The translations under genes were made by a program, and so were the position numbers. This document shows, piece after piece, positions 1-10,155 of a stretch of 64,000 nt of DNA. Below the pieces are notes generated by a model, which saw only the letters and a list, made by a program, of their open reading frames with translations, was not told where the DNA came from and ran no database searches. Positions within the stretch are counted from its first letter, which is position 1. The number at the start of each line of letters is the position of its first letter. Source of the DNA: Saxidomus purpurata (Eukaryota > Mollusca > Bivalvia > Venerida > Veneridae). The stretch lies in assembly GCA_022818135.1 (NCBI GenBank), contig JAFMSR010000012.1, forward strand, positions 13,777,662 to 13,841,661, read 5' to 3'.

Positions 1-80
1 TACATGGCAACAAAAAAAAAATAATCTCATACTATATATAGTCTATATATAGTATGAGATTTTTTTTTTTTTGCCATGTA
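1..80. repeat. 80-bp near-perfect palindrome (fold-back element)
   Basis: Begins TACATGGCAA and ends TTGCCATGTA. Inside are an A-tract/T-tract pair and ATCTCATACTATATATAG with its reverse complement around a two-base centre. It starts at the window edge, so more may lie upstream. Probably a tiny MITE. Confidence 0.85.
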
Positions 81-1342
81 CCAGCCCCCTTTGGTTTGTG
101 CTGCTGAATAATGCAATAACAGTTTGTTCTGTATGTTTTGTGCTGCTTAATTACACTATCAGTGTGTTGTCTATGTTTCCATGCTGCTACATTGAAATGG
201 CAGTCTGTTATCTATGTTTCTGAACTGAATTATAAGTATGTTCTGTGTGTTTGTGCTGCTCTGAGTTGCAATGAAAGTGTATTGCCTGTTTTGGTGATGC
301 CGAGTTGCAGCGTTACAGATTGTGTTAATAATAAACAGTTGTAGTACTGCAATGAGAGTTTGTTCCTTATGTTTTTGTTTTGTGGCTCGTTATAAAAACA
401 AAGTCTGCTGGAGACAGAATTCTTTGTTTCAGCGTTTATTGAACTAACATTATTTATAAAGTGTTGGTTCTGGTAGAAAATGCATTATAAACAAAATGTC
501 ATATTCAGTTATGTTATACAATGTACTGAAGTGCAAAAATTAAGGATGGTCCCATTTAACAAAAGGCTACATGTACTAGTAACTGAGGTGGCAGTAAAAA
601 TCAGGGGAAGTAGAGGGCATGAACACTTAACCTAACTTCTATGTAGTGATCTCCCTTACTTGCAAGTTCTGAAATACCCTATGACACAAATTGCTTAAAA
701 TAGATTTTCTACCTAAAAATAGACATAACCTCATTTGACTGGTTTTATGTTTATACTATTCAAGATAACCTCTCTCCTGATCAAACATTTGCACTAGTCT
801 GTGGTCAGGGGGCGTTTCTACAATATTGACAAGTTACTACTTGTTTAGAGTTTCTATTTATATGTGTTATGGCGAAGGTTGATATATAAAAGGCTGGGTG
901 AACTAGAGGTCTGGCAATATATACAAGTGACTGATATTGAACAAGCTATTTAAACAGATATCATGTAAGACTTTACTCTCATATATATTCCACTTGGCAA
1001 TTAGTATTAATTATGCAAATACATGTATGCAAGTTAATGATATTTGTGATATTGCGTGACCAGAGTTTAAATTTTCTTAAGCATTGAATTATGTGCAGGT
1101 GGTTTTAAGTCATATGCAAATGAAGATGTCAGTGATAAATGCACATCATTCTTTGTTTTTATTAGACTTCACTTTTGCATTAACACTTTTGCAGTAACAA
1201 ATCAAAAACCTACAATCTGTAAAAGCATACCAAATTATTTGAGTACTTGTTCTTTGGCAGCTGTGTGTTCCAGCTGAGTAAGCAGAAATCAATGCTAACC
1301 TTACTTTAACCTCTTGACTGCAAATAACTATATCTTTGTAAC

Positions 1343-1415
1343 CAGTGCAGATCATGATTAGCTCTGCACATCGGTTATAGCTCGATCGTGATCTGCTATG
1401 TTTGTTATTCAGTCA
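1343..1415. repeat. Copy of the CAGTGCAGATCATGATCA fold-back repeat family
   Basis: Starts CAGTGCAGATCATGATTAG, then has an inverted arm with GATCGTGATCTGC and ends near ATTCAGTCA. It matches at least eight other copies in the window. Confidence 0.75.
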
Positions 1416-1553
1416 CAATAAACCATTTAACAAATAATCATACTATTTATATTGAAGGACGGAATAGTAAATTGGGTCAAGGTTAAACACAATACAAATG
1501 ATTCACATTTAGTGCCATTTTAGACTGATTTTAGATTGTTCTTAAATATCGAT

Positions 1554-1622
1554 GGTTGACCTCAAAACTGTCATAAGTCCTTCTTTATTTCATATAAGTT
1601 ACAACAGTTTTACGATCAACCC
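1554..1622. repeat. Fold-back element with GGTTGACCTCAAAACTGT arms
   Basis: The left arm GGTTGACCTCAAAACTGT and a right arm containing ACAGTTTTACGATCAACC flank a spacer with TCCTTCTTTATTT. A second copy with the same spacer is at 45385-45458. Confidence 0.8.
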
Positions 1623-1819
1623 TAAATTATATACAATAAGATATTTATTTTTTTACCCAGCAGCGCTTTCATTGTAATACTGCTCTGGTGCACAAATAAG
1701 CTATTTATAGGAATTCTAAAACAAAAATCTGGCTAATGTCTTTACATAAAACTTGTACTGAGAGTGTTTATAGAACATTGCAAAAATCTAACAATGTATA
1801 ATGTGTATCTATTTATAGA

Positions 1820-1943
1820 ATGTCTGAGAAACAGAAGTGTAAATACTGGGAGAAATGTTTCCGCAAGGAAAAGAAACATCTTGAAGCATTCCTGCATCCA
1901 CGGGATGAGAAAACAGCGAGCACAGACAAAAAGACCAAAGATG
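1820..1943 (+). CDS. Ligase exon 1: start codon and first PBZ finger
   Basis: Encodes residues 1-41 plus one base, then donor GTACTT. The finger reads CKYWEKCFRKEKKH...H. Tyr9 and Arg15 sit where PBZ fingers of the APLF type use an aromatic residue and an arginine to hold ADP-ribose. The usual glycine after the aromatic is Trp. A possible acceptor AG lies just before the ATG, so this may be the second exon of the transcript. Confidence 0.9.
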
Positions 1944-4900
1944 GTACTTTATGTTTTATACACAATTCTTGCATATAGTTTGGATTCCTTGCAGCAGCCA
2001 CTTCTGGGATTATTTTGAAATTGAAAGCAAGTCTGTCATGAGCAGCATATGTACGCCGTATGGTTGATGCCACTAAAGTGGTTTTGAGAGGACCACTGCC
2101 TGTGTATGGGGAGACTGTTTGGATACAAGGGAATCTATCACATTGAGACTGAATCTCAATCCAATCTCCCGCTGATATGAAACTTAAAAAAATTGGTCCT
2201 CCAGGACATTGGATTAATTAAACAAAGCATCTGTATGCTAATGTCTTCAGATATAAGCGGAAAGTAAATAGTCTTAACTCTTAGGCACTTAACCAGAAGG
2301 ACACGAATCTTTTAATCTCCAAAAGCTATCAAAATCAGGAAGATAACTGAATAAATTTGGGAAATTTAAAACATGAAAGATATTCATAAATGATTTGTGT
2401 ATTTTAGATGACACAACTAAGCCATCATTGAGGAAAGAAAAAACAGTTGAACTGAAGGAAGAGGTTGAAGATGTTAAACCAAAACCAGCACTTAGGAAAA
2501 GAAAGACACATGAGATTAGTATAGATCCTGACAATGAACCAACTGTGAAGAAAGGTTTGCTCATTTACAGTATGATACAAATGTATTATAGTTTCTCTCA
2601 GGTGGTGCTACACTGGTGCGCTACCTTATGGTCTGGAACTCAAGCTCTTGTCTTCCTTTCTTCTGTCTCTCCAAAAGATGTACATCATTTTCATCAATGT
2701 CTCTCCGTTGAGGCTACATGTACACAACTACAGTAACTGTAGACTGGAATACAAAATTCTTTCTGACTTTCCTTCGATCTTTCCATCCAAGAGACAATGA
2801 TTGTTTTCATCAAGTTCGGAACATACAAAATACAAGTTCAAACATATTTTATACAAGTAACAGATATTCACTGGAAAGTGGAAATAAACCTATTTTCGCA
2901 TACCTAGTACCAGTACTAAAGAAAGATACAAAACTATTGTCAATGGAGACCAGCGTTACTTGCATTCTAACAAACAAAAATGGATGTTTATCTTTTAGCA
3001 AAAAAGGAAGAGCCAATGGAAACAGATGATGTACCAGCAAAAAAGGAGAAAGTTACAGAGCCAGCTCAAAGGCGTATAAAATGTCAGTACTGGAACAAAT
3101 GTTACAGGAAAGATCTGGGTCACAAAAAGCTCTATATCCATCCAGGTGACTCAGATGAAAAACAAGCAGCAAAGGCCACCCCTAAAGGAGGAAAAGCAAA
3201 AGGTAACAATATTGCGGGGAACATCTACGTCTGCATTTTTGCAGCAATAAAGTGGTTAAAAATCTTTTCAAGGTCTTAAATATTAAAATATTTAAAATAC
3301 TTGTAATCAAAATTTAGTCTGAACTTTGCATGGTTACACCTTCCTAAATCTACTTAATTTTTGTAAACAATTTTGATCTTTTTTAATGAATTCTAAAGAA
3401 GAAATTTACAAAAATACACGTTTCTAACATGTAAAAGCCTTTCTTAACTAGATATTTATTATATTAAAGCAACAGAAGGCATTGCTGGAAGAACAAGGAC
3501 TTGGGCACGTCCCAAACCACTTAACCGAATGGACAGTGTAGACTCCGTGGATATAGGTGGATTTACGCTCAAACGTACTGGAAGCAATTATGAATGCACG
3601 TAAGTGGAACATTATAATTCTCATTTAAGTGGACCATTTAATATATTGTCTTCAAGGTAACAAGCTAAGACAGCACAGACTGAATGATGCAAAATTAGAC
3701 GTAAAATGAATTTTGTAATCTGAATCTCACAGAAGCATCCCAATAACTTCTCAATACATTTGTAAATTTACATGAATAAACCTTTTTGCAGTATGTAGTA
3801 TTACGGTATAGACTTTTTATTTTTTAAAGTTTTCTTATAATTTTGATAGAGTAAAAATGTACAAGTTATGATAAAGCCGGACCTATATACACATTGGTAT
3901 ATAGGTCCGTGTGATAAATCAAGACAATAACTAACCAAAGTGTTTTCCATGACAGATGTTCCAGTTTTTCTGGTATTAAAAACATGGGTCGTCCTAACAA
4001 CCAGAAAACATGCACTCATTTAATGAACTTCCTTGGGGATGAGTATGAACGGGCACGTTGTGATTTACCAGAGAAAGGCAAGAAGGAGAAAATACCACAG
4101 CATATAACCATCAGCGTCCTTCTGGCCCACAAATACAAGGAAGGGTAAGTGATTTCAAAAACATTGTTTCTACTAACATGTACTTTTAACTTTCTGTACC
4201 ATGGTGAACCTCTTTTATTACAAATAATTGTATATTCATACCCAAGGATTTGAAAGAGTAGGAAAAAAAGCAAAATATTTCTACCAGATATTGTATAACG
4301 TTATTTCAACTTTCAGTGACATAAATCCTACTGGTTGGTGGTGGAGTGAGAAGTTGGATGGAGTGCGGGCGTTATGGAATGGACGATGTTTCTATTCAAG
4401 ACTGGGCAATGCTTTCTATGCACCTTCATGGTTTACAAAGGTAAATATAGAAACCATTATCCCACAAATACAATACACATTATCATAAATGCCCATTTTA
4501 TCAGACAAAAGTATAATACACATGATCATAAATGCCCATTTTATCAGACAAAAGTGCAATACACATTATCATAAATGCCCCTCATCATACAAATTCAGTA
4601 CTCATTCTCACAAATGCCCAGTTTATCACAAGAATAAAATGCCAATCTCCAACATTTTCATGAGAAAATGATCAAAAACAACCAATTATCAAGTGTTTCA
4701 GAGCCAAAAATGGGATGAGGGGGGGCGGGGAGAGGGGCTACTTAAATGCTGTCATCTAATGCCTTAACATGTTTGGCAATGAGAATGGAAACAAACTTAT
4801 TCTTTATTTGTCCTAATGAAAAGAATCATCTATTACAAACATTCCTCAAATAGGAAAAATAATTCTAGCTAATTTTTAAAACTTAGTACATACTGGTCTG

Positions 4901-7071
4901 TATTAAAATTTAGGGTTGTGCAAAGAGACCCCTTCAAGATTTTGTGCTAATACTCTGTTTTAATAACTTAGGGTCTGCCAAAGGACATGCATTTAGATGG
5001 GGAACTATTTGGTGGAAGAAAGAAGTTCCAGTCAACAGTCAGTATTGTGAAAACGCCAGAACATCAGCATTGGAACAAAATTGTATACCATGTAAGTCGG
5101 ATTTTCTTATTATTCAGAATTATTTTAGTTAGAAGCTTCCAACAATTATTGTTTGATATGCACCAGTATGGATGTAAAATTGGGGTAGGTCTTGTGACAT
5201 GCCAGCCAGGTTCCAAGTACTCGAGTACTTGATCAAAGACGCTCCTCAAGATCAAAAACTAATTTATTTTAAGGAATATCTAAAGAAACAGTGAGAGGAT
5301 ATGTATTGTTAATTTTAACTCCAATGATATTTAACATGTTGTTTTTTATTATCACATTCTCACATATTTGCAGGTATTTGATGCTCCACATTTAGAAAAG
5401 GAACCTTTTGAGAAAAGGATGAAGGCTGTTAATGACTACTTTGATAAAGTCAAGTAAGTACAGTTTTATGAGATTATGATTCTACAAAGCTGCCTTATAT
5501 ACTAGAAATGTCCGTAAGCCATACTTATCAGATTTGTGAAAAAGGAGCTCAATATTCTAGTCTGTATCACAATTAATCAACCCCACCGACTTTAGCAGAA
5601 GTTATGGTACTGAAGAAAAGGGGAAAAATGACAAGAGTGTGAATTTTTTTGTCAGTAACTCTTAATATTTCAGTCCTGAAAAATAAACCTGAGCCAACTT
5701 GGATTAAACACCAGCACTTTTTCAATTACATGTACCTCTGTGTAAAGGTTTTTTAACTAACAGCCTTTGTAGCCTACTAAACTGTACCAGAATTTTCTCC
5801 GCGTTTCTATCTGTATTTGAAATTGCTGGAGATAGGGGTAATGAGAGAGTTCTGGAGGACACCTTTTCTAAGATTATTGCAAAACCACTTTTCTAACTGA
5901 CAAACATAAAAGGGCTAAAAATAGTTTTACTAATATTAGATTGTGTAACTGCACCAAGTTAAATTTTACATGCATTTGATTTCAGATGTGATTATGTTAA
6001 AGTTTGCGCACAAGAGAAATGTACGGGTCAGGCCCAAATTGATAAAGAACTCAAGAGAATTATAGCTCTCGGAGGGGAAGGTCTCATGATACGGCAGCCA
6101 GGTTCCAAGTACGAGCGCACTCGATCAAAGACGCTCCTCAAGATCAAGAAATTCCACGATGCCGAGGTAAGTGAACCTTCTGCACCTCAAGGAGTGCTTG
6201 TTTCCATTATTGCGCAATACTAATCGAGGACTGGACCTAATGTTAAAAGTGCTTGTTAAGTTCTAAATAATAGAAGCAGATAAGACAGTTATGCCATCAG
6301 CTGATTATCAATTTTCTTCTTATACATGCAGGTTGTATGTAGTGTGGCATACTTAGTGAAAAATAGATCAATGCGATTCATTCTGTATTAGAAAATTAAA
6401 CATGCTGAATTATTTACATTTCAGGCTGTTGTCATAGGATTTGAACCAAGCAAAAGTAACCCAGGGCTCACTGGTGCATTATGGGTACAAATGGCAAATG
6501 GGAAGAAGTTCAAAGTGGGATCAGGGTAAGAATCGATTGATTAATATTCATTCACCATTCATGAACTAAATGAGTTACTTCAACAAAATTACACAGGAAT
6601 GGTAAATTATTGCCAGGACAAATGATCTGAAAATCATTTAAAACTTACCATTATTGATTTTATCAATGAAGTTTTGCAAAATTTGCTTCAGCAAAACTTT
6701 TGAAAAACTTAGCAGTGAATAAATTATTTTAGTAAAGCCTTCGACAGCAGATCACTACAGCCTACTGAATGATACTGGCTCTCTAGTCACTGCTGAAAAG
6801 ATCTGCTGTGAATGTTTTAAATGTCTTCTCTGTACGGAATATATACTTTCTATTATCATTCTTAAAATGTTGTATGTTTACATTTTACTACAGGTTAACA
6901 AACAAGGATCGCAGAAGTCCACCAAAGAAGGGTACGATCATCACATACAAGTTCCAGGAATACTCGAACTCAGGGACGCCAAGATTTCCAACCTATGTAG
7001 GAATCCGTATCGACATGACAGAACCCAAGGATGCTGAGGGGGTGGTCACAGAGGGTAAGGATGACGAGTAA
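1820..7071 (+). CDS. PBZ-PBZ-SWIM ATP-dependent DNA ligase (LigE-like core), 11 coding exons
   Basis: Eleven exons join in phase: 1820-1943, 2408-2554, 2999-3202, 3470-3599, 3956-4144, 4317-4440, 4972-5091, 5374-5453, 5986-6166, 6425-6525, 6894-7071. The sum is 1578 nt, giving 525 residues plus TAA, and every intron is GT-AG. Two PBZ fingers (Cys7/Cys13/His20/His26 and Cys119/Cys125/His132/His138) have the C-x5-C-x6-H-x5-H spacing. A SWIM finger follows (Cys201, Cys203, Cys221, His223). The nucleotidyltransferase has motif I SEKLDGVRA (Lys277 should be the AMP-accepting lysine), motif III HLDGELF (315-317), IIIa VFDAP (about 347), IV GGEGLMIR (Glu404) and V LLKIKKF (Lys425/Lys427). A short OB-fold region ends near RFPTYVGIRID. 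The core resembles compact bacterial LigE/LigB-type ligases and lacks the helical DNA-binding domain and BRCT of animal LIG1/3/4. PBZ fingers bind poly(ADP-ribose), so recruitment to PARP-marked breaks is inferred. The start has an in-frame stop 21 nt upstream (1799). An upstream untranslated exon is possible. Confidence 0.93.
2408..2554 (+). CDS. Ligase exon 2: charged linker
   Basis: Acceptor ATTTTAG, donor GTTTGC. Encodes a Lys/Glu-rich linker of about 49 residues with two RK(R/E)K-like basic clusters that could serve as a nuclear localisation signal (inferred). No fold is recognised. It spaces the two PBZ fingers about 90 residues apart. Confidence 0.85.
2999..3202 (+). CDS. Ligase exon 3: second PBZ finger
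   Basis: Acceptor TCTTTTAG, donor GTAACA. Encodes residues 91-158. The finger CQYWNKCYRKDLGH...H is followed by PGDSD, close to the PBZ consensus. It is flanked by Lys-rich segments. The Trp in place of the usual Gly is shared with finger 1, which suggests the two fingers arose by duplication in this lineage. Confidence 0.92.
3470..3599 (+). CDS. Ligase exon 4: N-terminal half of SWIM domain
   Basis: Acceptor ATATTAAAG (an alternative CAACAG six bases downstream keeps the frame), donor GTAAGT. Encodes the lead-in to the SWIM finger and its first cysteine, Cys201. The phase-2 intron falls between the two cysteines of the CxC pair. Confidence 0.87.
3878..3909. repeat. Palindrome CGGACCTATATAC...GTATATAGGTCCG in ligase intron 4
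   Basis: Two 13-base arms pair perfectly around a six-base loop. The same arm occurs at 20008-20025 and 20262-20294, so this is a dispersed fold-back family. Confidence 0.85.
3956..4144 (+). CDS. Ligase exon 5: C-terminal half of SWIM domain and start of ligase core
   Basis: Acceptor CATGACAG, donor GTAAGT. It supplies Cys203 and the Cys221-x-His223 pair of SWIM. It then enters the catalytic domain at a segment containing VLLAHKY, which resembles the start of bacterial LigE cores. The Cys203-Cys221 loop is 17 residues, within the SWIM range. Confidence 0.9.
4317..4440 (+). CDS. Ligase exon 6: motif I with catalytic lysine
   Basis: Acceptor TTTCAG, donor GTAAAT. Encodes WWWSEKLDGVRALWNG, the nucleotidyltransferase motif I (KxDG), with Lys277 the predicted site of covalent AMP attachment. 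The following SRLGNAFYAPSWFTK corresponds to motif Ia of compact ligases. Confidence 0.95.
4471..4630. repeat. 43-bp tandem repeat in ligase intron 6
   Basis: About 3.5 units with the phrase ATACACATTATCATAAATGCCC recurring at a 43-bp period, the last unit diverged. It begins 30 bases after the exon 6 donor. The long open frames over it result from the repeat. Confidence 0.85.
4972..5091 (+). CDS. Ligase exon 7: motif III
   Basis: Acceptor AACTTAG, donor GTAAGT, 40 codons in phase 0. Contains HLDGELFGGRKKF, motif III (DGE) of ATP-dependent ligases, and ends at IVYH just before motif IIIa. Confidence 0.95.
5188..5259 (+). pseudogene. Relic of ligase exon 9 (motif IV-V segment) inside intron 7
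   Basis: By eye, 60 of 72 bases match the exon 9 segment that encodes GLMIRQPG to the start of KIKK, without gaps. A run of 25 identical bases lies at the 3' end. In the exon 9 frame, the Arg codon CGA is now TGA (a CpG-type transition) and motif IV is lost. No splice sites flank it, so it is not a usable exon. It looks like a partial tandem duplication that is decaying. Confidence 0.85.
5374..5453 (+). CDS. Ligase exon 8: motif IIIa
   Basis: Acceptor TTTGCAG, donor GTAAGT. Encodes VFDAPHLEKEPFEKRM; the FDAP segment is motif IIIa. Ends two bases into a Lys codon that exon 9 completes. Confidence 0.93.
5986..6166 (+). CDS. Ligase exon 9: motifs IV and V
   Basis: Acceptor GATTTCAG, donor GTAAGT. 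Contains motif IV GGEGLMIR (Glu404 probably coordinates metal) and motif V LLKIKKF. The last 70 bases or so of this exon have a degenerate relative in intron 7. Confidence 0.95.
6425..6525 (+). CDS. Ligase exon 10: entry to OB fold
   Basis: Acceptor ATTTCAG, donor GTAAGA. Encodes AVVIGFEPSKSNPG and the GKKFKVGSG strand, the start of the C-terminal OB-fold domain as in small bacterial ATP-dependent ligases. Confidence 0.92.
6894..7071 (+). CDS. Ligase exon 11: end of OB fold and stop
   Basis: Acceptor ACTACAG. Begins LTNKDRRSPPKKGTIITYK and contains GTPRFPTYVGIRID, the LigE-type OB-fold end in place of a canonical motif VI. An acidic tail follows, then TAA at 7069-7071. Confidence 0.93.
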
Positions 7072-9912
7072 ACAACAACTCCTACACAATATGATCTCAA
7101 TTGTACAGTAATAGGCAGCATAAAATGCATCATGACTCGGACAAAGTAGTTGCCAGTGCGCCAAATATTTACTGAATATACAGGCGTATCATGTGTGCAA
7201 AGTTTCATGGAAAGTTACCAAGTTATATAACTTTGTCTAAAGGCGCTAAAGATTGACTTCAGGAAAAATGTTCATGGTATGTTTTCATGTATATGGTACT
7301 ATTATATACACAGAAACCTCGTCTCATTCAGATTCTGAGTTTCCTTATTACATGTGCAAAGTACTTCATTTATAAAATGTACATGTACAAATGTAGCTAA
7401 ATGTGAACTACATGTATTTAGTGTTTAAGTTATGAAGGCTTGAGTTAAGACTAACACACTTGTTAACGATTGAAAGACTGTTGAAGAATTAAGTTCTTAG
7501 ATTGTTGAAGAATTAAGTTTACGAGTGTATACATTTGAAGTGTTAATGTAATGGTATAGGTTGTTAAGGACTAACTTAAGATGTTTTGGTACGTACTAGA
7601 AGTGCATTAAGTTATTTATTTGATGCAATCATTAATTTTACTGTTTGTACCGTAATTGTATTGGTATTTCATACAGCCTTTACTTTAAATGTTTAACATT
7701 TTCATCTTTTTTTACTAGATTTACTTTTTATCATTTTATCAATTTCACCATTAACATTACATGTTCTTTTTGTTTCATATTTAAATTTTATCATTTACAC
7801 CATTTATATATCATGTTTACTAATTTATTCATTCTTAATATTTATATGTTTAAAACATTTTCCTGTGACCTCATTCTATTCTTTTAGAATTATTTATTAG
7901 TATTTTATATTACTTTTGTTGATTAAAAGTATCTTAATACAAAATTTATCTACTAAAACCTGTGATATGTACTGCATACTTTCATGTGATAGATTTTCTT
8001 TTATTTTTCTTCAGAAATTTTCTTCCGCCACTTATTCTTCCAATACTCAATTAAAGTTCAATGGAACATAATAAAATTTGATATTTATTTCAAGGAAGTA
8101 AATTTTTCCATCACAATATTGGTTACAATTTTTTCTTCTGACTTCATAAAAACAAATTTCTACTATGGCAGTTACAATCAACAGTTTTTAAAAAACACAA
8201 TACCTCCATGAAATCCAATTCTAAGCAAAATGTGCAATATATTCATATTCAATTTTATACCACATGATTTTGGAGAAAAAATTATCTACAAAGCGTTCTT
8301 TATACAAAAAATGACATTACCTTTTCGTGGAAAAAAATGCAGTGTATGCAAGTTCCAAACACCCTGCAGAAGAATATTCAGGGGCAGATATCGTAATTAT
8401 CACACATGAAATGTAATTAAGTTTACATTATATTATACAATATACATTAACAAATATATTTGCATATATAGGTTAATTGTTTTCTTCTCTGTTTTGCTCA
8501 TTTACATATCATTATTAATAAATCATAAAACAAGAATGTGACAGAATTTTGTGATAGCAAAAAAATAAAGAAATAAAAACATTTGTCACTGTAGTGTCTT
8601 CTTTTATCCATTATCAAATATATTATCAATGTATCTATACTCAAGTCGAGATGAATGCTTCTTTTCCATATGTTATTTCAAAGGAGAAATTCAACAATAC
8701 AGCCATCTATTAGTAAATCCATGACGCCATCCAGGTAACGGTACAATAGGAAACTAAAGCTATATTGCACCACCATATCCCAGTGTCATGTCAGCAGGAG
8801 TTCACCCCCGTTACAAAGTCTTGATTAGGATCAAGGAAATATTTTAGTGTTATAAAATCCTAACCTATTAATAGCTATGTATTGTCTATACTATATATAT
8901 CTATCATGATGACTGTTTGCCACTTCACAGACAGATTTTATTTACATGTAGTATTTCATCAGATGGAATGTCCTTCTTAAGCTACATGTAGCATGTTCAC
9001 AGAAAATAATTACATCTCCCTCATTATTACACATCATGACAGAACAATACCATCACAGAGTATGGCTTTTGTTTACATTTATTGGTATACCACGATGTTT
9101 AAATATCAAAATCTAGAAACAATTTCCTTCTATTCACCACAGAAAACATGAAACCCGCTGGTTGAAATAGGGGAACCTTGAAACAAATGAATTTTAGTTA
9201 GCTTACAAACAACGCTTTCCTAGTAGTAGTATATTGCATTGTTCACACACTCATTCCAAATTAATAACATGCAAGTCTTGAAGACAGAGGCAACATGTTC
9301 TTTATCCCTCATACCTATTTATAGCTGACTGAACTACAGTACCAGTATGTATGACATCAGGGTGTTCACCCAAAGACTTACTTCGTGCTCTACATGTAGC
9401 TGGGATCTGAACCCAAGACCTTCCATTCCAAAGATGAGCACCCTCACTGAGCTATCGAGGCCAACACAAGCTAAGCAATACTGAGCCTTATCCATCTGCC
9501 ATGAAAATCATTTAAATAAAAAAGAAAACTAGAATTTCAAATAATTTAAATCTCTTCTTTTAATTTTAGATACTGAGGCAGAACATCCAACAAGAGATGT
9601 TAACAAAATTTTACAAAATAGGTAGTAATCAATTAGACCTGAAATCCAGCCAATTTTCCACTTTAACTCTACAATTTCAAATTCTTCATTATCCAGTCTA
9701 CTTAACAGTACACTTATTATTTTGACAGTTATTGAAAGATAAATGAAATCTTTGTTATAATGTATGAATACACAATGTTTTATAAATATTGCACACTCCT
9801 TTCAAACACTTCTTGGACCCATAAAGGAAGAAAAAACTTCAAAAAAGCACAAAATATTCCCATGTTTTTTCCCCCAACAAAAAATCCACTTCGTATATTA
9901 AAAGAACATTAA
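7072..9912. other. Convergent 3' flanks of the ligase and RABIF genes
   Basis: No coding sequence recognised. AATAAA at 8069-8074 is a candidate ligase polyadenylation signal. On the minus strand, AATAAA complements near 9074 and 8935 are candidates for RABIF. 7440-7530 has a short duplicated phrase around TTGAAGAATTAAGTT. Transcript ends cannot be fixed from sequence alone. Confidence 0.45.
9397..9463 (-). repeat. tRNA-like sequence, probably a SINE head
   Basis: On the minus strand it reads like a tRNA: an A-box-like ATAGCTCAGTGAGG and a B box GGTTCAGATCC about 34 bases later. The acceptor stem does not close and the anticodon arm is poor, so it is a degenerate tRNA relic or SINE, not a working gene. 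Confidence 0.6.
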
Positions 9913-10155
9913 CTATCCATCATATTTAATCCTGTCATGGGCTATAAAGAACGCCTTCTTGTCATTAGTATTGTGGAATCCTACTGGACCAATTTCACAA
10001 TCAGCACATATAAGGTACTTTATGCCATCCACAGTATTGGAGAAGCCCACATTTTCAAATGTGAACATGTCATCAACTACCCAGAAGTTTTCAACTGTTT
10101 CCCCATCTCCAGGACTGGATGCTTCAGCCTTCTTCTTCATATGTGGAAGATAGAA
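9913..10155 (-). CDS. RABIF: RABIF exon 2
   Basis: Encodes residues 48-127: the Rab-binding face (DDMFTFENVGF) and the second zinc knuckle Cys97/Cys100. Upstream of the acceptor the open frame runs on into a pyrimidine-rich intron end, which is not coding. Confidence 0.95.
   Translation of the reverse strand, partial: FYLPHMKKKAEASSPGDGETVENFWVVDDMFTFENVGFSNTVDGIKYLICADCEIGPVGFHNTNDKKAFFIAHDRIKYDG

Larger units (their letters stand above)
81..1819. other. Region upstream of the ligase gene
   Basis: AT-rich non-coding sequence with no gene recognised. Positions 85-400 contain loosely repeated phrases around TGTTTTGTGCTGCT and GTTTGTTCTGTATGTTT, a degenerate tandem array. Two palindromic elements (1343-1415 and 1554-1622) are listed separately. 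The ligase promoter and any untranslated exon must lie here or further upstream; no clear core promoter was seen. Confidence 0.5.
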
